From Dermatophagoides farinae (lineage: Eukaryota > Arthropoda > Arachnida > Sarcoptiformes > Pyroglyphidae), in contig NC_134682.1 of NCBI RefSeq assembly GCF_024713945.1, positions 744,001 to 808,000 of the forward strand: a DNA stretch of 64,000 nucleotides, read 5' to 3'. The position numbers and the translations under genes are program-made. Under the pieces are notes generated by a model that made no database searches, had not been told where the DNA came from, and worked only from the letters and a program-made list of their open reading frames with translations. The first letter of the stretch is position 1, and every line of letters starts with the position of its first letter. This document shows positions 36,501 through 51,500 of the stretch, in pieces.

Positions 36501-39500
36501 CTATTAGTTGTAGCGGTATTTTTTTTTTTTTAATTTTTCGGGTTCTCTGTGCTCTGGCATCTGATTTCACAAAATTTTTTTTTTTTTTTGTTGCACTAAA
36601 GAAATATATAGGAAAATCATAAAGAAAGCGAGAGTGAGAGGGTGAACAATATGGCTTTCTCACTCTCATCACAGGACATCATCATCCATCCGAATAAAGG
36701 GGCTATTGGCATTTAACATGTTGTTGTGGTGTTCAAACATCATCATCATTTTGTAGTTTGTGAACAAAGAAAAAAAAATAAACCTGAATAGACCTAGAAA
36801 CACTAGAATCTCATCATTAGGTTCATGGATGTGAATTTTAATCAAAAAAAAATGGGACCTTTTTCGCATGAATTTGAAAATTCAAAATAGTAACGTGAAA
36901 AAAAACCAAAACGAAAAGCATAGAAATTCATTATGAAAATAAGAATGAAAACTAAGCACAGAAAAAAAAACTATTCGGCATCATTCTATGATTCTAGAGA
37001 ATGAAAAGAAAAACAATATCACATTCCTTTTGATCATTCCGTAATATTTAGCAATTATTAATAATGCAATAAAGATCTTGACACATTTTTTTTATCATCA
37101 TTGCATAATCGGTTAATCGTTTATTATTGTGAAATTGCTCGACAAAAAAAAATTGGAACCATTTCAAAATTCTATAGAAAATATATGTTCATCCGGATTG
37201 TCGTTTTTTTTCTTCATCATCATCGAATTGAAATGACAAATACACACACACACACACACAGAATTTGAATTTTTCAAATTCTGCATTGAAAATGTACAAA
37301 AATCAAACAAACAAATTCTTTCATTCATTTTCAAATAAAATAATACTATACTACCTCTGAAAAAAAATGATGATGAGATGTAATCGAGAATTCGGTATAT
37401 TCAGTGTATGTGTACGTGTGTGGGCAGGTATTATAAAAAAAAAAAAAAATTTCAGCTACCACCATAGCCAAAAACCCAATGTATGACTAAAAAAAACAAT
37501 ACCGGGAAAAAAAGTGTGGGTGTATGATTATGAAGAAGAAGAAGAAGAAGTAGAACAACAACAACAACAACAACAAAGAAAAAAAGAATTTGTGGGTGTA
37601 GGTGTGGGTGTAAAAAAAAAATCCACTACACTATTTAAATTCTATGGACACAAATCTATAGAATTGATTTTTCGTTTTGTTTTTGTTTGTTTGTTAAAAA
37701 AAACAGGTGTTTCATAATCACCCAAAAAAAAAAAAAAATAGAAAAAAAACCGATAGAATCAAAAGGAATAAAAAAAACCAAATCTTATTGCCAAAAATGT
37801 AATTGGAAATAACAGAATTGAATGAATCATGCTCGTAAGTAAGAAAATTCTATACCATTATCATCAAATTCTGCAAAATAATGAAAAAAAAATATGATGA
37901 ATCCAAATTACTCTTGTTGTTTTTTTTTCTTGTTCGATCGTGATTTAGACATGCGTCAAGTGAACGAACGAACGAACGAAAAAAAAAAAAAATTTCGGTC
38001 CTTGAGAATGTAGTTTTGGATGGCGAAAAAAATTTTTTTTTTTTTTGTTTCGGTATGGTTTGTTTTCTCCTCTCTAGCTACCTACCACCCACACACAAAA
38101 TTTTCTATCTAGGTCCTTGTTCTATTATATAATCATTTGAAGAATGAAAATGAAAATGAAAACGAAAACGAAAAAAAAAATCCGGGTGCAAACAAAACAA
38201 AATGACATTATATCTGTTTGTGTGTGTGTGTGTGTGTGTTTAGTGTTGGATAAATCACAATGATGATGAATCTCTACATGAGAAAATGGCAAAAAAAAAT
38301 GTCGGTAAAATCTCTAAATGTTTCAAGAGTTTGTTTTTTAATGCATATGGTTACAATGATAATGATGATGGGGAAAAAACATAAAAAAAGAGAGGTTCAA
38401 ATATCAAAAATTGAAATTGAAATGAAATGAAATTTTCTTGGTCTTGGTCTTCATTTTTTTTCCATCAATTCAATAAATTCACTTTTTTTTTGGTTGTAAA
38501 TTGAAATTTTGTCGAAAACAGAAACAAAAAACAAAATCCAGAACAAAATAAATAGCCACAGATCTTGTGATGTTTGAAAATTCATATATGACAGCAGCAA
38601 AAGTGTGTCTGTCATTTTTTTTATATATATATAAGAAAGGTGAAAATGGGCTTTCATCAAAACAAAAACAAAAAACGAAAAAAAAGACAAAAATAAACTT
38701 GATACCGGATACTTTGTTTTCCATTCCAAATAACATGTGATTATCCTCGATATCGAATTTGCAGTACGAATTATTATTCTTGTTTTTGAAATGGAAAAAA
38801 TTTTTTTCTCTTTTCATCTTTCAATTGTTTTTTTTCCATTTCTTTTCATTCGACATTTTTTGTTTTGTTTTGTTTTCAATTCGAATGTTCATTATATGAT
38901 TACATCATCATCATCATCATCATCATCATCACCAAAAAAAAAAAGATCTGGGCTCATTTTTTTTTGTTTGTTCATTTTCTCTCAGATAAAGTGATGATAA
39001 CAAGAATTTTTTTTTTCTGTCCCTTGTTTGTTTGTTCATTCGTTTTAATAATTAATAATTAACACAAGTAACAAGAATTGGCCGATTCTTGTTATTTGTT
39101 CATATGATGCAAGTACTACTTTTGCATGGTGTAAATCGATTGTGTTTTTTTTCTATAATGCAAAAAAAATAATGGTACCCGATTATAGATGATCAATTTT
39201 CATATCTATCACAAAAAATGAATGAACGGAGAAAGAAAAAATGCAGAAATGAAAATTTTCCACGAAATCAATTTTCATTTCCAAGGTAAACATTGATCTA
39301 TCATTTCTAAACAGAGATCGAGAGAGAGAGAGAGAGAAACATTTTTTGTTTTGTTTCGTTGCAATATTTGCACCAAATGAAATAATATCCTGGATTATTA
39401 TTATTTGATTGCATTTGATTTTGGCCACTACATATATGGCAGTGTATAATATATCCAGAACTTTTGTTTTTTGTTTGTTTCATCAAAACAAAAGTAGTGG

Positions 39501-42500
39501 CGTGGCGAAAAAAAAATATGAACAATTCTATATAGAATTTGCCTTATTGGCCTATTATTATTATTATTATTATTATTCAGATTACAACAACAACAACAAC
39601 AACAACAACAACGACGACGACAACAACAACAACAAAAATGATAATTAAAATGATGATGATAATCTCAATATTTGAAATGTGAAAAGATTATTATTATTAC
39701 GTATATCAATATGAATATGATGAAATTGATTGTTTGAATTGAATTTTTTTCTTTCTATCTCACAATCATCATTATTAATAATTTTTTTTTTGGTCCTTGA
39801 TTTTTTTTCAATTATCACTTTTTTTTGTTGTCGTTTCGTCTTTTCGTTTATTGAGTATAACAAATATTCGATTCATTCAGAATTTATTCATTTTGAAATG
39901 TCTTACCTGGCTAATATCCGATATCCATGCTGTTTTTTCCTGCAATGTTGGTGCAACCAAATGTACGGTTACCGGTGGTCCAGTTTTGCAATCAACAATT
40001 ATCTTGAAATCCAGACCACCATAATCTTTTCCTGAATGTGTTGGCGTTGCTGTTGTTGCATTATTTGTTGCTGTTGATGATGATACATTGGTTGTTGTTG
40101 TTGCTGTTGTTGTTGTTGTTTGATTTATAAACGATGGTATATTTGTACCAGTAGTATTTATCAATGTTCCTGCAGTTCCAGTTCCAGTACCGGTCCCGGT
40201 ACCAGCATCACTTGAATGACTTGAAGTTGAGCTAATAGAGCCTTCTGGTGGCAAATGATTGAAATAAAAATATATGGCAGAAATTCAAAAAAAAAAAATT
40301 CGCACATTAATAATATTTTTATCCACTAGATGGCCACACAACTCAATATACAGATTACTTGCCTGTATCATCCACGGTGAATTGAAATTGTTCATTTGGA
40401 TCTTCAATCAATGTTGCTTCGGCTAATGGAATTTTTCCAATTCCCTAAAATAATTATAATTGAAATTAATTGGATTTAAATTCGAATAATGAATAATGAA
40501 AACAACAACAACAACAACAACACTTACATCAACTAATGATAATTTTCCACCAGAAGTTCTTGTACAAAGAAGCATATGATTAGAGAATAGATAACATTGA
40601 CGCATGATTTCTTTTTCAATAAGACCACGAAATGAACCAATACGTGCAACACGGCTAGTTGTTTTACTACGATCACTATTCAATACTTGTATAACACATC
40701 CTTTACGGATGAAAACCTGATTAACATCGAGCAATATATCACAACCACCGACAATAATACGTTCAATGGCCAGATTGTTACGGATATTTTCCGTTTCACT
40801 AACTTCATCATGCATTTGCTACAAACAAATACAATTCAATCGATAATTAAAAGGGGAAAAAAAACACCCGAAATTTTTTTTTTTTTTTGTCTTTACCCTT
40901 GATAATTCTTCCAATTTCATTCGTGCATTTTCCAAACTTTTTCTTTCAACATGATTATGTGGTGTATGTGCCAATAATTCATGTAATGTTATTATATAAC
41001 GTGGTACCTGCCAATTTCATTGTCGTCGTCGTCATCATTGTCATCAGGTAATAATGTAAAGAATCAAGAGAAAGAAAATTTCATTTCATTTTTTTTTATA
41101 GTGAATTAATAATAATAATGATGATCATGATCATCATCATCATCATAATAAATTATACAGACATTTGCACACACACACACACACACACTATCACGAACAT
41201 GTAAGATCTTAAGATTTCATAAGAAAGACAATCATCTTCAACATAATGATAATGATAATCATGATCATAATCACAATTCATTTCCATAAATCATTCATGA
41301 TAAATTACACATTAATGTTTGTTGGTTTATGTGTTTTTGTTTTTTGTTGTTGTCTGGTTCCAAATCAGATCTCTATGATGATGATGATGATGATTATAAA
41401 ATAATGAGAAATATAATAAATTATATAAACGGGGAAAATCGAATCTTCTTCTTTGCTCGAATGTTTTTTGTGTTTCATTTTTTTTTTCGTTTGTTTCTGG
41501 TATCATAACTCACACACACACACACAATCAATAATACGATGAAGCGGAAAATTTTTTTCTGTTTTCATTATTCATCTACTTACCTGATGCATTGGATATG
41601 TTAGAAATGTTTCCAATGTACGTCCTATGTGAATAATGAATTTCAAAAATATTGCAAAAAAAAAAAAAAAATGGTGAACAGAATTTTATAAAAATTGAAA
41701 ACACAAAAATGAAAAAATTTTTTCACCACTCACCCTGTATGATTGGTTTTTCTTCTAATCGTCGTAACATTGAAGCAAATTTTTCCCGTTGTTTACATTC
41801 GGCCAATACTTGTAATGAGAAATGATGATTTCTAACATATTCCTGATATATGCTCAACATGGGCAACAACATGTCGAACAAATCTCCTATGCCGTTTGGC
41901 CGGAATTAAAATTGAAAACCAAAAAAAAAAACCAAGAAAAAAAACAAACAATGACATGCACATAATATCAAGTGTGTGTGTGTGTGTGTTTTCCAATTGA
42001 TCCAATTGTTGTTGTTGTTGTTGTTGTTGTTGAAGAAGAAAAAAACACAATAAAACGAAATTTTGTTGTTGTTGTTGTCGATGACGATGATGATGACGAT
42101 AAGAAGAGAGAATAGAATCAAAAAAAAAAAACATATGTACAATAAACATTTAGAAAATATATGGAAATGGATGGAAAGAATGAAAAAAAAAGAAAAGTGG
42201 AAAAGAAGAAGAAGAAAGAAAAAAAAATAAGGCCAATGGTTAGAGGTGTCAATTGTGGTTGTAATGGTGATGATGAAATTGATTTGATTTTTAAAAAAAA
42301 TCAAAATTGAAGTGGTCGATGACAGAATACAGACAGATACATAGCAGACACACACACAAAAAAAAATGTTCACAAACACAACACCGGAAACACACACAAA
42401 AAAAAATGAAATAAAATGAAAAAAATTTTTTTTTTTTTTTGGTGCAATTTGATAATCAAACACACACACACACACATGGACACAATTTAGTGAATTTTAT

Positions 42501-45500
42501 ATCAATGGATGAAAATTTGGACATTGAAATTGAAAAATTTAAGAAATTTCATATTGAAAAAATAAATTGGACAAATGGACGATTCATATATTTTTTTATG
42601 TTTTTGTTGTTGTTGTTGTTGTTGTTTTGTTTTGTTTTGTTTGTTAGACAAAAAAAAATATTTTCATCAAAATAAACACATCAAAAACACAGACACGAGA
42701 AAAAGAAAAAAAAATGATAAATAAAAATGAATCAAATCGAATCGAAAATATAAAAATAAAACAAAACAGTCAGACACACAATGAGAGATTTGAAAAAGTT
42801 TTTAGATTATTCAAAATGAAATTTTTTTGTGTGTGCATGTGTGTATGTGTGTGTTTGCAATGATGATGATTTTATTTTTATTAAGAAAAGTCAAAATCAA
42901 TCAATCAATTTGCCCGATGTTTTGCAATTTGATAATTTTAAAATGGTTGCACATTTGATGATTTTTGATTTTTTTTTTTTTTTGCGAAACGGAAATGAAG
43001 AGAGACAGAGACAGAGAGAGAGAGAGAGAGGGGAGAGAGAGAAAAAAAACAAGAAAAAAAAAGATTGACGCATCGATTTTTGGATATATTATTCTATTCT
43101 AAAGAAAAAAAAAATTTGAAAGTGAAAAAAATTTTTTTCTTGTTTTACCATCATCATCAGGCTTGATTGTAACATTGAAAACCAATTTTTTTTTGGTTGT
43201 TTCTCCATCTCAACCTCCATTATATTACAAATACAAATGATGACAAAATCATGATCATTAAAAAAAAAATGGGCAAATTCTACGTAAATGCTACTATTTT
43301 TTTGACTAAATACTACAGATGAGATGTGGAAGCAAGGAGAGGAGATGGAAAGCAGAAAAAAAGTTTAGCTACTTTTTTAAGCAAAAAAAAAACGATCAAA
43401 GAATCTAAAATTACATCCCATTCATCCATTAAACTAATCAGATCAAGTATAAATTAAAGAATCTAGAAAAAAATAGAAAGAATTAAAAAAAAAGCCAGAA
43501 AAAAAATCGTTTCAAGAACATTAATTTTTTTTTTTTTTGATTTAAACCACCAAACAAACAAACATCAACTTTGTTTTTTGTTTTTTTTTTTGTAAGAAAA
43601 TCGGTCATTAACAACAACCAGCAAAAAAATGATTTGAGATTCTTTCCGTCTACTTATTTATGATGATGATCATCATGAATAAGGAAATAATAATCTCATT
43701 GTTTGATTGATAATTTTTTTTTTGAAGAATCGTAATACTATTACAGCGATATAATTACCGGCTTTTCCTGATTTCTGCTGTTATTCTCTTCTTCTTCTTC
43801 TTCTTCTTCTTCGGAAAGATTTTTTAAAACTCCAACGAAAATGAAATGAAATTTTTTTTTTTATAAGCTAAAATTTCACAATCTGTCGGAATTATGGCCG
43901 ATTGAATGACCATCATTTTAATTCTATCTAGTCTATTATCTACTACTATTTTTTTTCTATATTATTACGCCAAATGTGAAACTAACTAACCAGCCATTTA
44001 TTGTTGGTTAATGTATCGAAATAATTTTATAGTACACTATTCATAAACAACTGGCCAAAAAAAAATGGCTAAGTGAATCAAAAAATAAATAAAACATGCA
44101 CGACGAATATTAATAACAACAACAACAACAACAACAAACCATGCGATTAAATTAAATCGAGCAAAAACAAGCAAAAAAAATTTTCATTATTATTATAACA
44201 CAACACAAGCAAATTATTAATAAAAAAAAAAAAATATAAAACAGCCGCATACCTAATACCAATGTTGGCCAACATTCCATACGAGCTGTTAATCCTTTCA
44301 AGAAAATTTGATGTAAAAACATAACGGTTTCGGCATTCAAAAATATTGAATTAACTTCATCATGTGAACATGGTGGTTTCTGTGAACTGGCAGCCATTTT
44401 GAATGGACGTAAAAAACAGGATACCATCAATTGTAATTGTTCAAGATATTCTTCTTCTGCTTCGACCATACGAAATACGAGACTATTTGTTATGTAAATT
44501 GAAATCAATCAATCAATCAATACGAAACAATCACATTTGCTATTTTACACAAACCTATTTCTTTTACGCATACTTTCAGCATGCGGTGAATTAATATATT
44601 CAATAACAATCTGTTTCCATCGACGACGACAAAGCCAGCCACGGAAAAAACTTTGAACTTTTTTTATTTTTCTTATCTCTTCACTATCATCGTTTAGGCC
44701 ACCAAGTTCTAATAGATTTTGATTACGATTATTCGGTGCTAAACGCCATTCACGATTCAATGAGAAAAGCTTTTTTTTTTGGATTGGAAAAAAAAATTTC
44801 ATTCAATCAATCACACACACACACACACAAACAAACAATTCGATCGATTACCTCGGCACGTAATTTTTTAATTTCCATTGTCAATTCTTCACATTGTTGT
44901 GTGTATTGCCATTTAGCGGTTTTTTCACTTTCAACAATCTGCACTAGATGTAAATGTTTTTGTTCCAATTCTTCTTTTTGTAATAACATTTTTGAATAGC
45001 TAAAATCAACAGGAATGAAACGAAACAAAACGAAATGGAAAAAAAACACAGATTATTATGATTTATTCAACACGATGCACGAGTTTTTTATTTCTTCATT
45101 TCGATAAATTCAATATCATCATTATTTACAGCTGTCATCATGGATTCTAAATGATGATGAAGATTATTCCATGTTTTTTCTGTAATTGTCAATGTGTTGG
45201 AACAACAAAACTCACAATTGAATACAGTGAGAGAGAAAAAAACGGAAAAAACAGTTTGAACTGACAACTTTGACAACTGGCACCACACACACACACACAC
45301 ACAGAATATTTTTATCGTGATTCTAAAAATTCTGTTTTTTTTTATTCGCCGCTCTTCATTTGTTTGTAAATTGATTCGTTCAAGAAAAAATTTTTTTTTT
45401 CGGTGGGGGTGTGCACAATAAATAAAAAAAAAGAACATGAACGGAATTTTCTGGCATGTGTGGGGTGAATAATTTCTTGGAATTTGTTTTTTTTATTTTT

Positions 45501-48500
45501 GACGACAAAATTGAAATTTTACTGGAAAAACACTCGTTTTTTTCCATTTGAAATAAATAATCAAATACACATGCACACGCATATATTGTGTGTGTGTACG
45601 TTTTTTTTCTCTCTTACCTTGCATTTTCAATGGCATGTACCCATGCATTGCATTTGGTTTCAGTTTCGGCTTTTAGTTCAAAAGTTTTTGAACCTTCTTT
45701 ACGATACGTGATTGTAAAATAATGCTGTTTATATGGATATGGATGATGATGATGATGTTGATAGTGGCCACGTAAATTCAGCAGTCCGCACGCCAACGTG
45801 TGTAATCCAACAAGAGACCAAAGAAAAAAAAATGAGAAAAAAAATAGTGAGTGAATTGAGACAACAAAAAAAAAAATGCAATGAACAGAAGCCAACATTT
45901 CATTTTCATATTCAGATTTGGTAAAAAAAAAAAAATCCCGAAAAATATATTGTCACAGCTCAGCAGCTTTCACAAACATTCAAAAGAAAAAAAACGGCTG
46001 TATACATGACACACACACACACAGAATATGTTTGACATATATAAAATGATTTTGAAGATAATTAACACACACTTTGCAAAGCAAATCATTATTATGGTGG
46101 TTATATAAGAACTTACTCCACATATATCAGCCGTTTATGTTTATGTTTATGAATATTGTGATTTTATTTTTCTTCTTCTTCTTCTTCCAGTGTAATACGT
46201 GTGTGTGTGTGTGTGTGCATATCACATGATTTAATGTTTTATATTCATTCAACATTCAAACTCAACTTAACTGTTTATGTTGATGAGTGATGATGATGAT
46301 TATGTTACAATTTTCAAAAAGTTTTTCTCCATTCTCCAATTTACATTTTATATGATGAATACAAAAAACTGCTAAGTGCAAACGATAAATAAAAAATGAT
46401 GTTGGTGGCGCTAAAAGAACAGAACTTAATTATTCTGTAAAATTCTGTGATTCTGTGATTCTTGTTTTACAAATTTTTTTTTTGCATATGATATATTGTT
46501 TCATATATTTTTTTTTTTGCTACTAGAATTTGATTAAATTCATTTGAGAATTTCATTTATTACCAATGTCTTCATCATCATCATGTGTGTGCGTGTGCAC
46601 GCCTGTTGGTGATTGTCAGTAATGTAATAATGTTTTATCGAGAAGAAAAAAAAAACACACACAAATGGAACAACAACAACAACAACAAAAAGAATTGGAA
46701 AATTTGATTACGACAATGGTATAGAAATAAAATAAAGCCAATAATCATATATTGATCATCATGATGATCATTAGACATTGAAACACTGAAAATTGTACAA
46801 AACAAAATGTTGTTGTTGTTTTTTTTACTCACGAAAACGACAGAATAAAACTATCGAGAATGAAAAAAAAAAACAAAATGAATACAACAACAACAACAAA
46901 AGAATGTCATTGTTGTTGTTGTTTTTATATCATTCAGGAAAGTAAGATTCTACGATTCCATTTCATAAATGATGACTGAACATCGTTGGTGTTGTTGTTG
47001 TTGTTGTTGTTTCACATTTTTTTTCCTATTTTTGGCAATGTAAAAACACACACTCGTACACAAGAATTCTTTTTGATTCCTTCTTATTTCATTTGATTTC
47101 TTTCAATTTGATTCTTTTTCGTTGTAAATGTAACAAAATCATCATGATGATGATGATGATGATGATGAACACTTTTACACAAAACACACACACACACACA
47201 CACTTGAAATACGATCGTAATCGGATCGACCATCATCATCATCATCATCGTCATCATCATTTTATTCAGAAAAACAAAAAAAAAACAGAAATTCTGTAAT
47301 ACAGAATACCAAAAAACCTGTGTGTGTGACTGTGTTGCACTGTCGAAAAAAGAATAAAATAAAACATGAAATTGGTAATAAAATGAAAACAAATAAAAGC
47401 ATCAGATGTTTTTTTTCCTGTACGGGTATAACAATAATAAAAAATGAAATGAAATGAAAAAAAAATTCTTAAAAAAGTCTGAAAATGATCCAGAAACAGT
47501 GAACAAAAAATGGAAACAGAATTCAGACTTTGTTTTAAATTCAATTATATCCAATGGCTTTTATATTCATATTTTTTTTACATTGAATTTTTCAAAAATT
47601 TTCCAATTTTTTTTCTCTTGACATGGAATCGAAAACAAAAATAAAAATAATTGATAACCACCGGGAATCTAGGGCCTCAACTGTATGCCAAAAGTGTACA
47701 CACTGAACAATGTACAATTTTTCACTGAGAGAAAAAATGAATCAATTTTAGCAGCCAGCTAAAAAAAAGGCCCATAAAAAAGGCAATAAAAACAAAACAA
47801 AACAAAAAAATTCTTAAAAATTCGAATAAAAATGAATACAACGGCAACAGAACCAACGATCGCATTTGTAGTGTGATTCCTTGCCAATCGATAGAAAAAA
47901 ATAGAAATAGAAACAATAAATAAACAACGAAACAATGAAAATGATAACATTGACATACAAGTGAATTGATGATTTAACCAATACCAGAAACCACCATCGA
48001 CCACCATTTTTATTCATGCCGCCAAACGCTAAAAACAGAAACCAAACCAGAAAAAAAACATTCCAAAGAAATTTACGGTGATGGATTGGATCAATATAAA
48101 AAATGATTTATTTATCTGTGAAGATTTTGTGGAAATATCATGTCTGTTTTTTCATGTCTGACAATCATCATATACACAATGTTTCGGTTTTTTTATAGAT
48201 CTACCTGGCTACAAACAAGAAAAAAAACCAGCCAGCGAAAAAAAATGGATAATGGATAATGGATGTATGAGTCAAATTAGACCATAGAAAAAAAACCGAA
48301 CCGTTATGTTTGTCAACTATAAACTAAACTTGGTTTTTCGATTACATTAACCAATTTTTTTCATTCATTCATTCATTCGAAACTTATTTTCTATTTTCAG
48401 TTCATTTACTTTGATGGAAAAATTTTTTTTTCTTCTTTTACTTTTCTCGTGTGTGATGATATTTAGCAAAACTTTGCAACTTTGTACTCGAAATATCCAC

Positions 48501-51500
48501 ATTCGATGATGATGATGATGATAATCATGAATTGCATCATCATCATCATCACCATCATTAAGATGAATCGTTCCATTTGGATAAATAGATTTTCACCATA
48601 AATAGCATAAGTACAGACACACAGGTATACACTTTCACTACACAAATATCAAAGTCATGAAGGCGAAAAAAAAATAATAAATTCCACATCCAGATGGTGA
48701 GCGAATAAAAACGAAAAGAAAAGTTTTTCCATTCATTTATTCTCTTTTCTTACCATTTTCTAATGGTATAACCAAATTCTGTATTCATTGAAAGGAATCT
48801 TTTTTCCAAAATTAAAAAAAAAAACAAAACAAAAAACAAAAAACAAAAAATAAAGGATTCCCAATACGCTAATAAATTAAAGATAAAAGAAACAGGTTCG
48901 TTATGGATCATTATTCAATTCAATCATACAACGTACAAGCTTAACTTTTCCATTGATAACAACAACAACAACAACATTAATGAGAGAGAGAAAATAGGGA
49001 GAGAGCATTTTTTTCTACATTCTGAAAATCAATTTTAATTTCAATGCAAACAAAAAAAAATATTGCCAACGACAACGAAAAACAACGTATTACATAATTA
49101 AATTGAATTCATCGAGAATATACACGCACATGACGAAAAAATGAAAAAAAAAAATTTTTTTGCACAATGAATAATAATGATGATGATGTCTCGTTATCGT
49201 TATCGTTATCGTTGTTGTTGTTGTTGTTGTTGTTGATGAGAATCATTAAATCATGTAGAACATATAAAGAATATGATGATGATGATCATCAAATAATGAA
49301 CAATATTGAATGGTCCATAATTTGTATTCAATCATTCATTTCTCTATCATCATTATTATTAATATATATGTGAAACGCCTATTGTGTGTGTGTGTGTGCG
49401 TGTATATTGAATACAGGTTTCCGTTTCAAGATTCTAGAATCATTTTAGATCATTTACCAACCGGTGTGAACACACAGACATACATACACACACACACGCA
49501 CACACACAAAAAAACATAGAAGAATAATGGAATAATAGAATCAATTTTCAGAATCAAACAAAATTAATAATAATCACCGATTCTTTGCGCTAGAATATTT
49601 GGAACAAATATCATCCTATTAACTATCTACTACTTTTTTGTGTAACAAATTTTTTTTTTCATTTTTTTTTATTCTGTGTCCATTTTTCTTGGTGATCATT
49701 AGTATAGAATGGTTGAAAGAGAGAAAAAAAAATTTTTTCAGAGGGCATAGGGAAAAGAATTTTATTTTTTTATTTTTTTTGATGGAAAATTCACGAATAT
49801 TTTATCTTTTATTGTTCACTGGAATATTTTTTTGGAATTCATCCATTCATGCGAACAAATTAATCATCATTTGAAGTGAAATAGATTCAGAATATCAATG
49901 AAGAAAAATCATCACCACTTGGTTCAACTGATTCAAAAGTAAACAAAAAAAAAAAATCACAATGATGATTTGATTTCATTTTTTTTTTGTTCAATATCAA
50001 TAAATCATCATCATCATCATCATCAACTTTATTGAGCTATTTCTTTTTTATCTACTTTTGTTGAATTGCAACATTTTATCGTCAATTTTATATATATATA
50101 TAAATGGTGAGAAAATATGAAATTCAATGCCGCTATTGATTTATACGAGAATCAAATGCTGGAACCACAAACAAACATGAGCAGGACAAGAAAAAGAATC
50201 TCACCTATTTAATATTCATGATATTTTTTTTTCCATTTCCAAAGCATCAGAAAAAAAACAACAACAACCACAGCAACTGTGAATTGTGAATTGTGTGTGT
50301 GTGTGTGTGTGTGTAGAACGTATTCCAAATTTGGAAAATTCTGCAAATGAAAAAAAAAATCGAATCAAATTTTCTCCTTTTTTTTCTTTGCTCACACACA
50401 CAAATTATTTTTCTCATTAAATAAAACGTGACGTGATGACACTTTTATTTGAAAAAAATGAATACAAAATAATTGCATTTCGAAAATTTCGTGAAACTAT
50501 TTCATTATTCAACATCCAAATGTAGATGGGAAAAAAAATGAATCGATACTATCGATACATTTTTGAATGCATCGGTCCAAAAAAAAAAAAAAAATTCTTT
50601 TGTGATATGGACGGAATAATTTATTTGAAAAGAAAAAAACATTTTAATATTCTGAATCTGTTCATAAGGTGTATCGCAAGAATTTTTTTTTCATTCTCTT
50701 TTGGATGATTGAATGGATTCTTCATAGCCATAAAAAAATGAATGGAGAAAAAAAATTTGAAAATCAAATAAAAAAAAAGATGATGATTTGAATACTAATA
50801 ATGGACAAAAATTTTGACCATAAATTATTGATTCTGGAATGGTTTGTGTGTGTGGGTGTGTGTGTTTGTGTGTCTATTTCAATTTGCTGACCTTGACCGA
50901 ATACAGAAACTTTAAAAAACAACAAGAGAATCGTTTCAAAATTCTATTCATGTAACAAATGGCTTTTTTGTTGTTGTTGTTGTTGTTGTGGTGTTTTTTT
51001 TTTGTTTTTTGTTTTCATTAGTTTGATGGTTTATTTTTGTTTGTTGTGTTTGTTTTTTAATGGATACAAATTAGGAAAATTGATATGATCATCATCATCA
51101 TTATTTATGATTATGACCGTACCTAATGATAATAATGGCGCAACAAACAAGATGACCAATTCAGAAATAAACCATGTGACCAATCGTTTGAACATGCATA
51201 ATAAAATATCAATAATAATTTCTGGTTAATAGACGATGGATAGAAAAAAAATGCCAGGATTTTGTTTCGTTTTTTTTTCTTGTGGCCATTACAAACAAAG
51301 AAAGAAGAAAAAAAAATTCACCACAAGATGTTTACATTTGTTTTTCTGTAACAAAATTGCTTTTCGATGAACGAAAAAAAAACTTGATGTAAAAAGTGAA
51401 TTTCAACAAAAAAAAGAGAAAAAAACAATTTACCGATTTGTCAATTTCAAGTATATTCTGATTGACATCAATTGATTTACACCAATACACACACACACTT

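Noticed and set aside
41832-42475. Minus-strand frames of 105 and 189 codons in RasGRF intron 5
   Set aside because: The short one overlaps true exon 6 in the wrong frame. The long one is Phe/Ile/Asn-rich sequence derived from A/T tracts, with no splice or family support.
45088-45438. Treating the 45.1-kb frame as RasGRF exon 3
   Set aside because: The phase does not fit exon 2, and the exon at 44999-44852 follows exon 2 directly with the conserved vertebrate sequence order.
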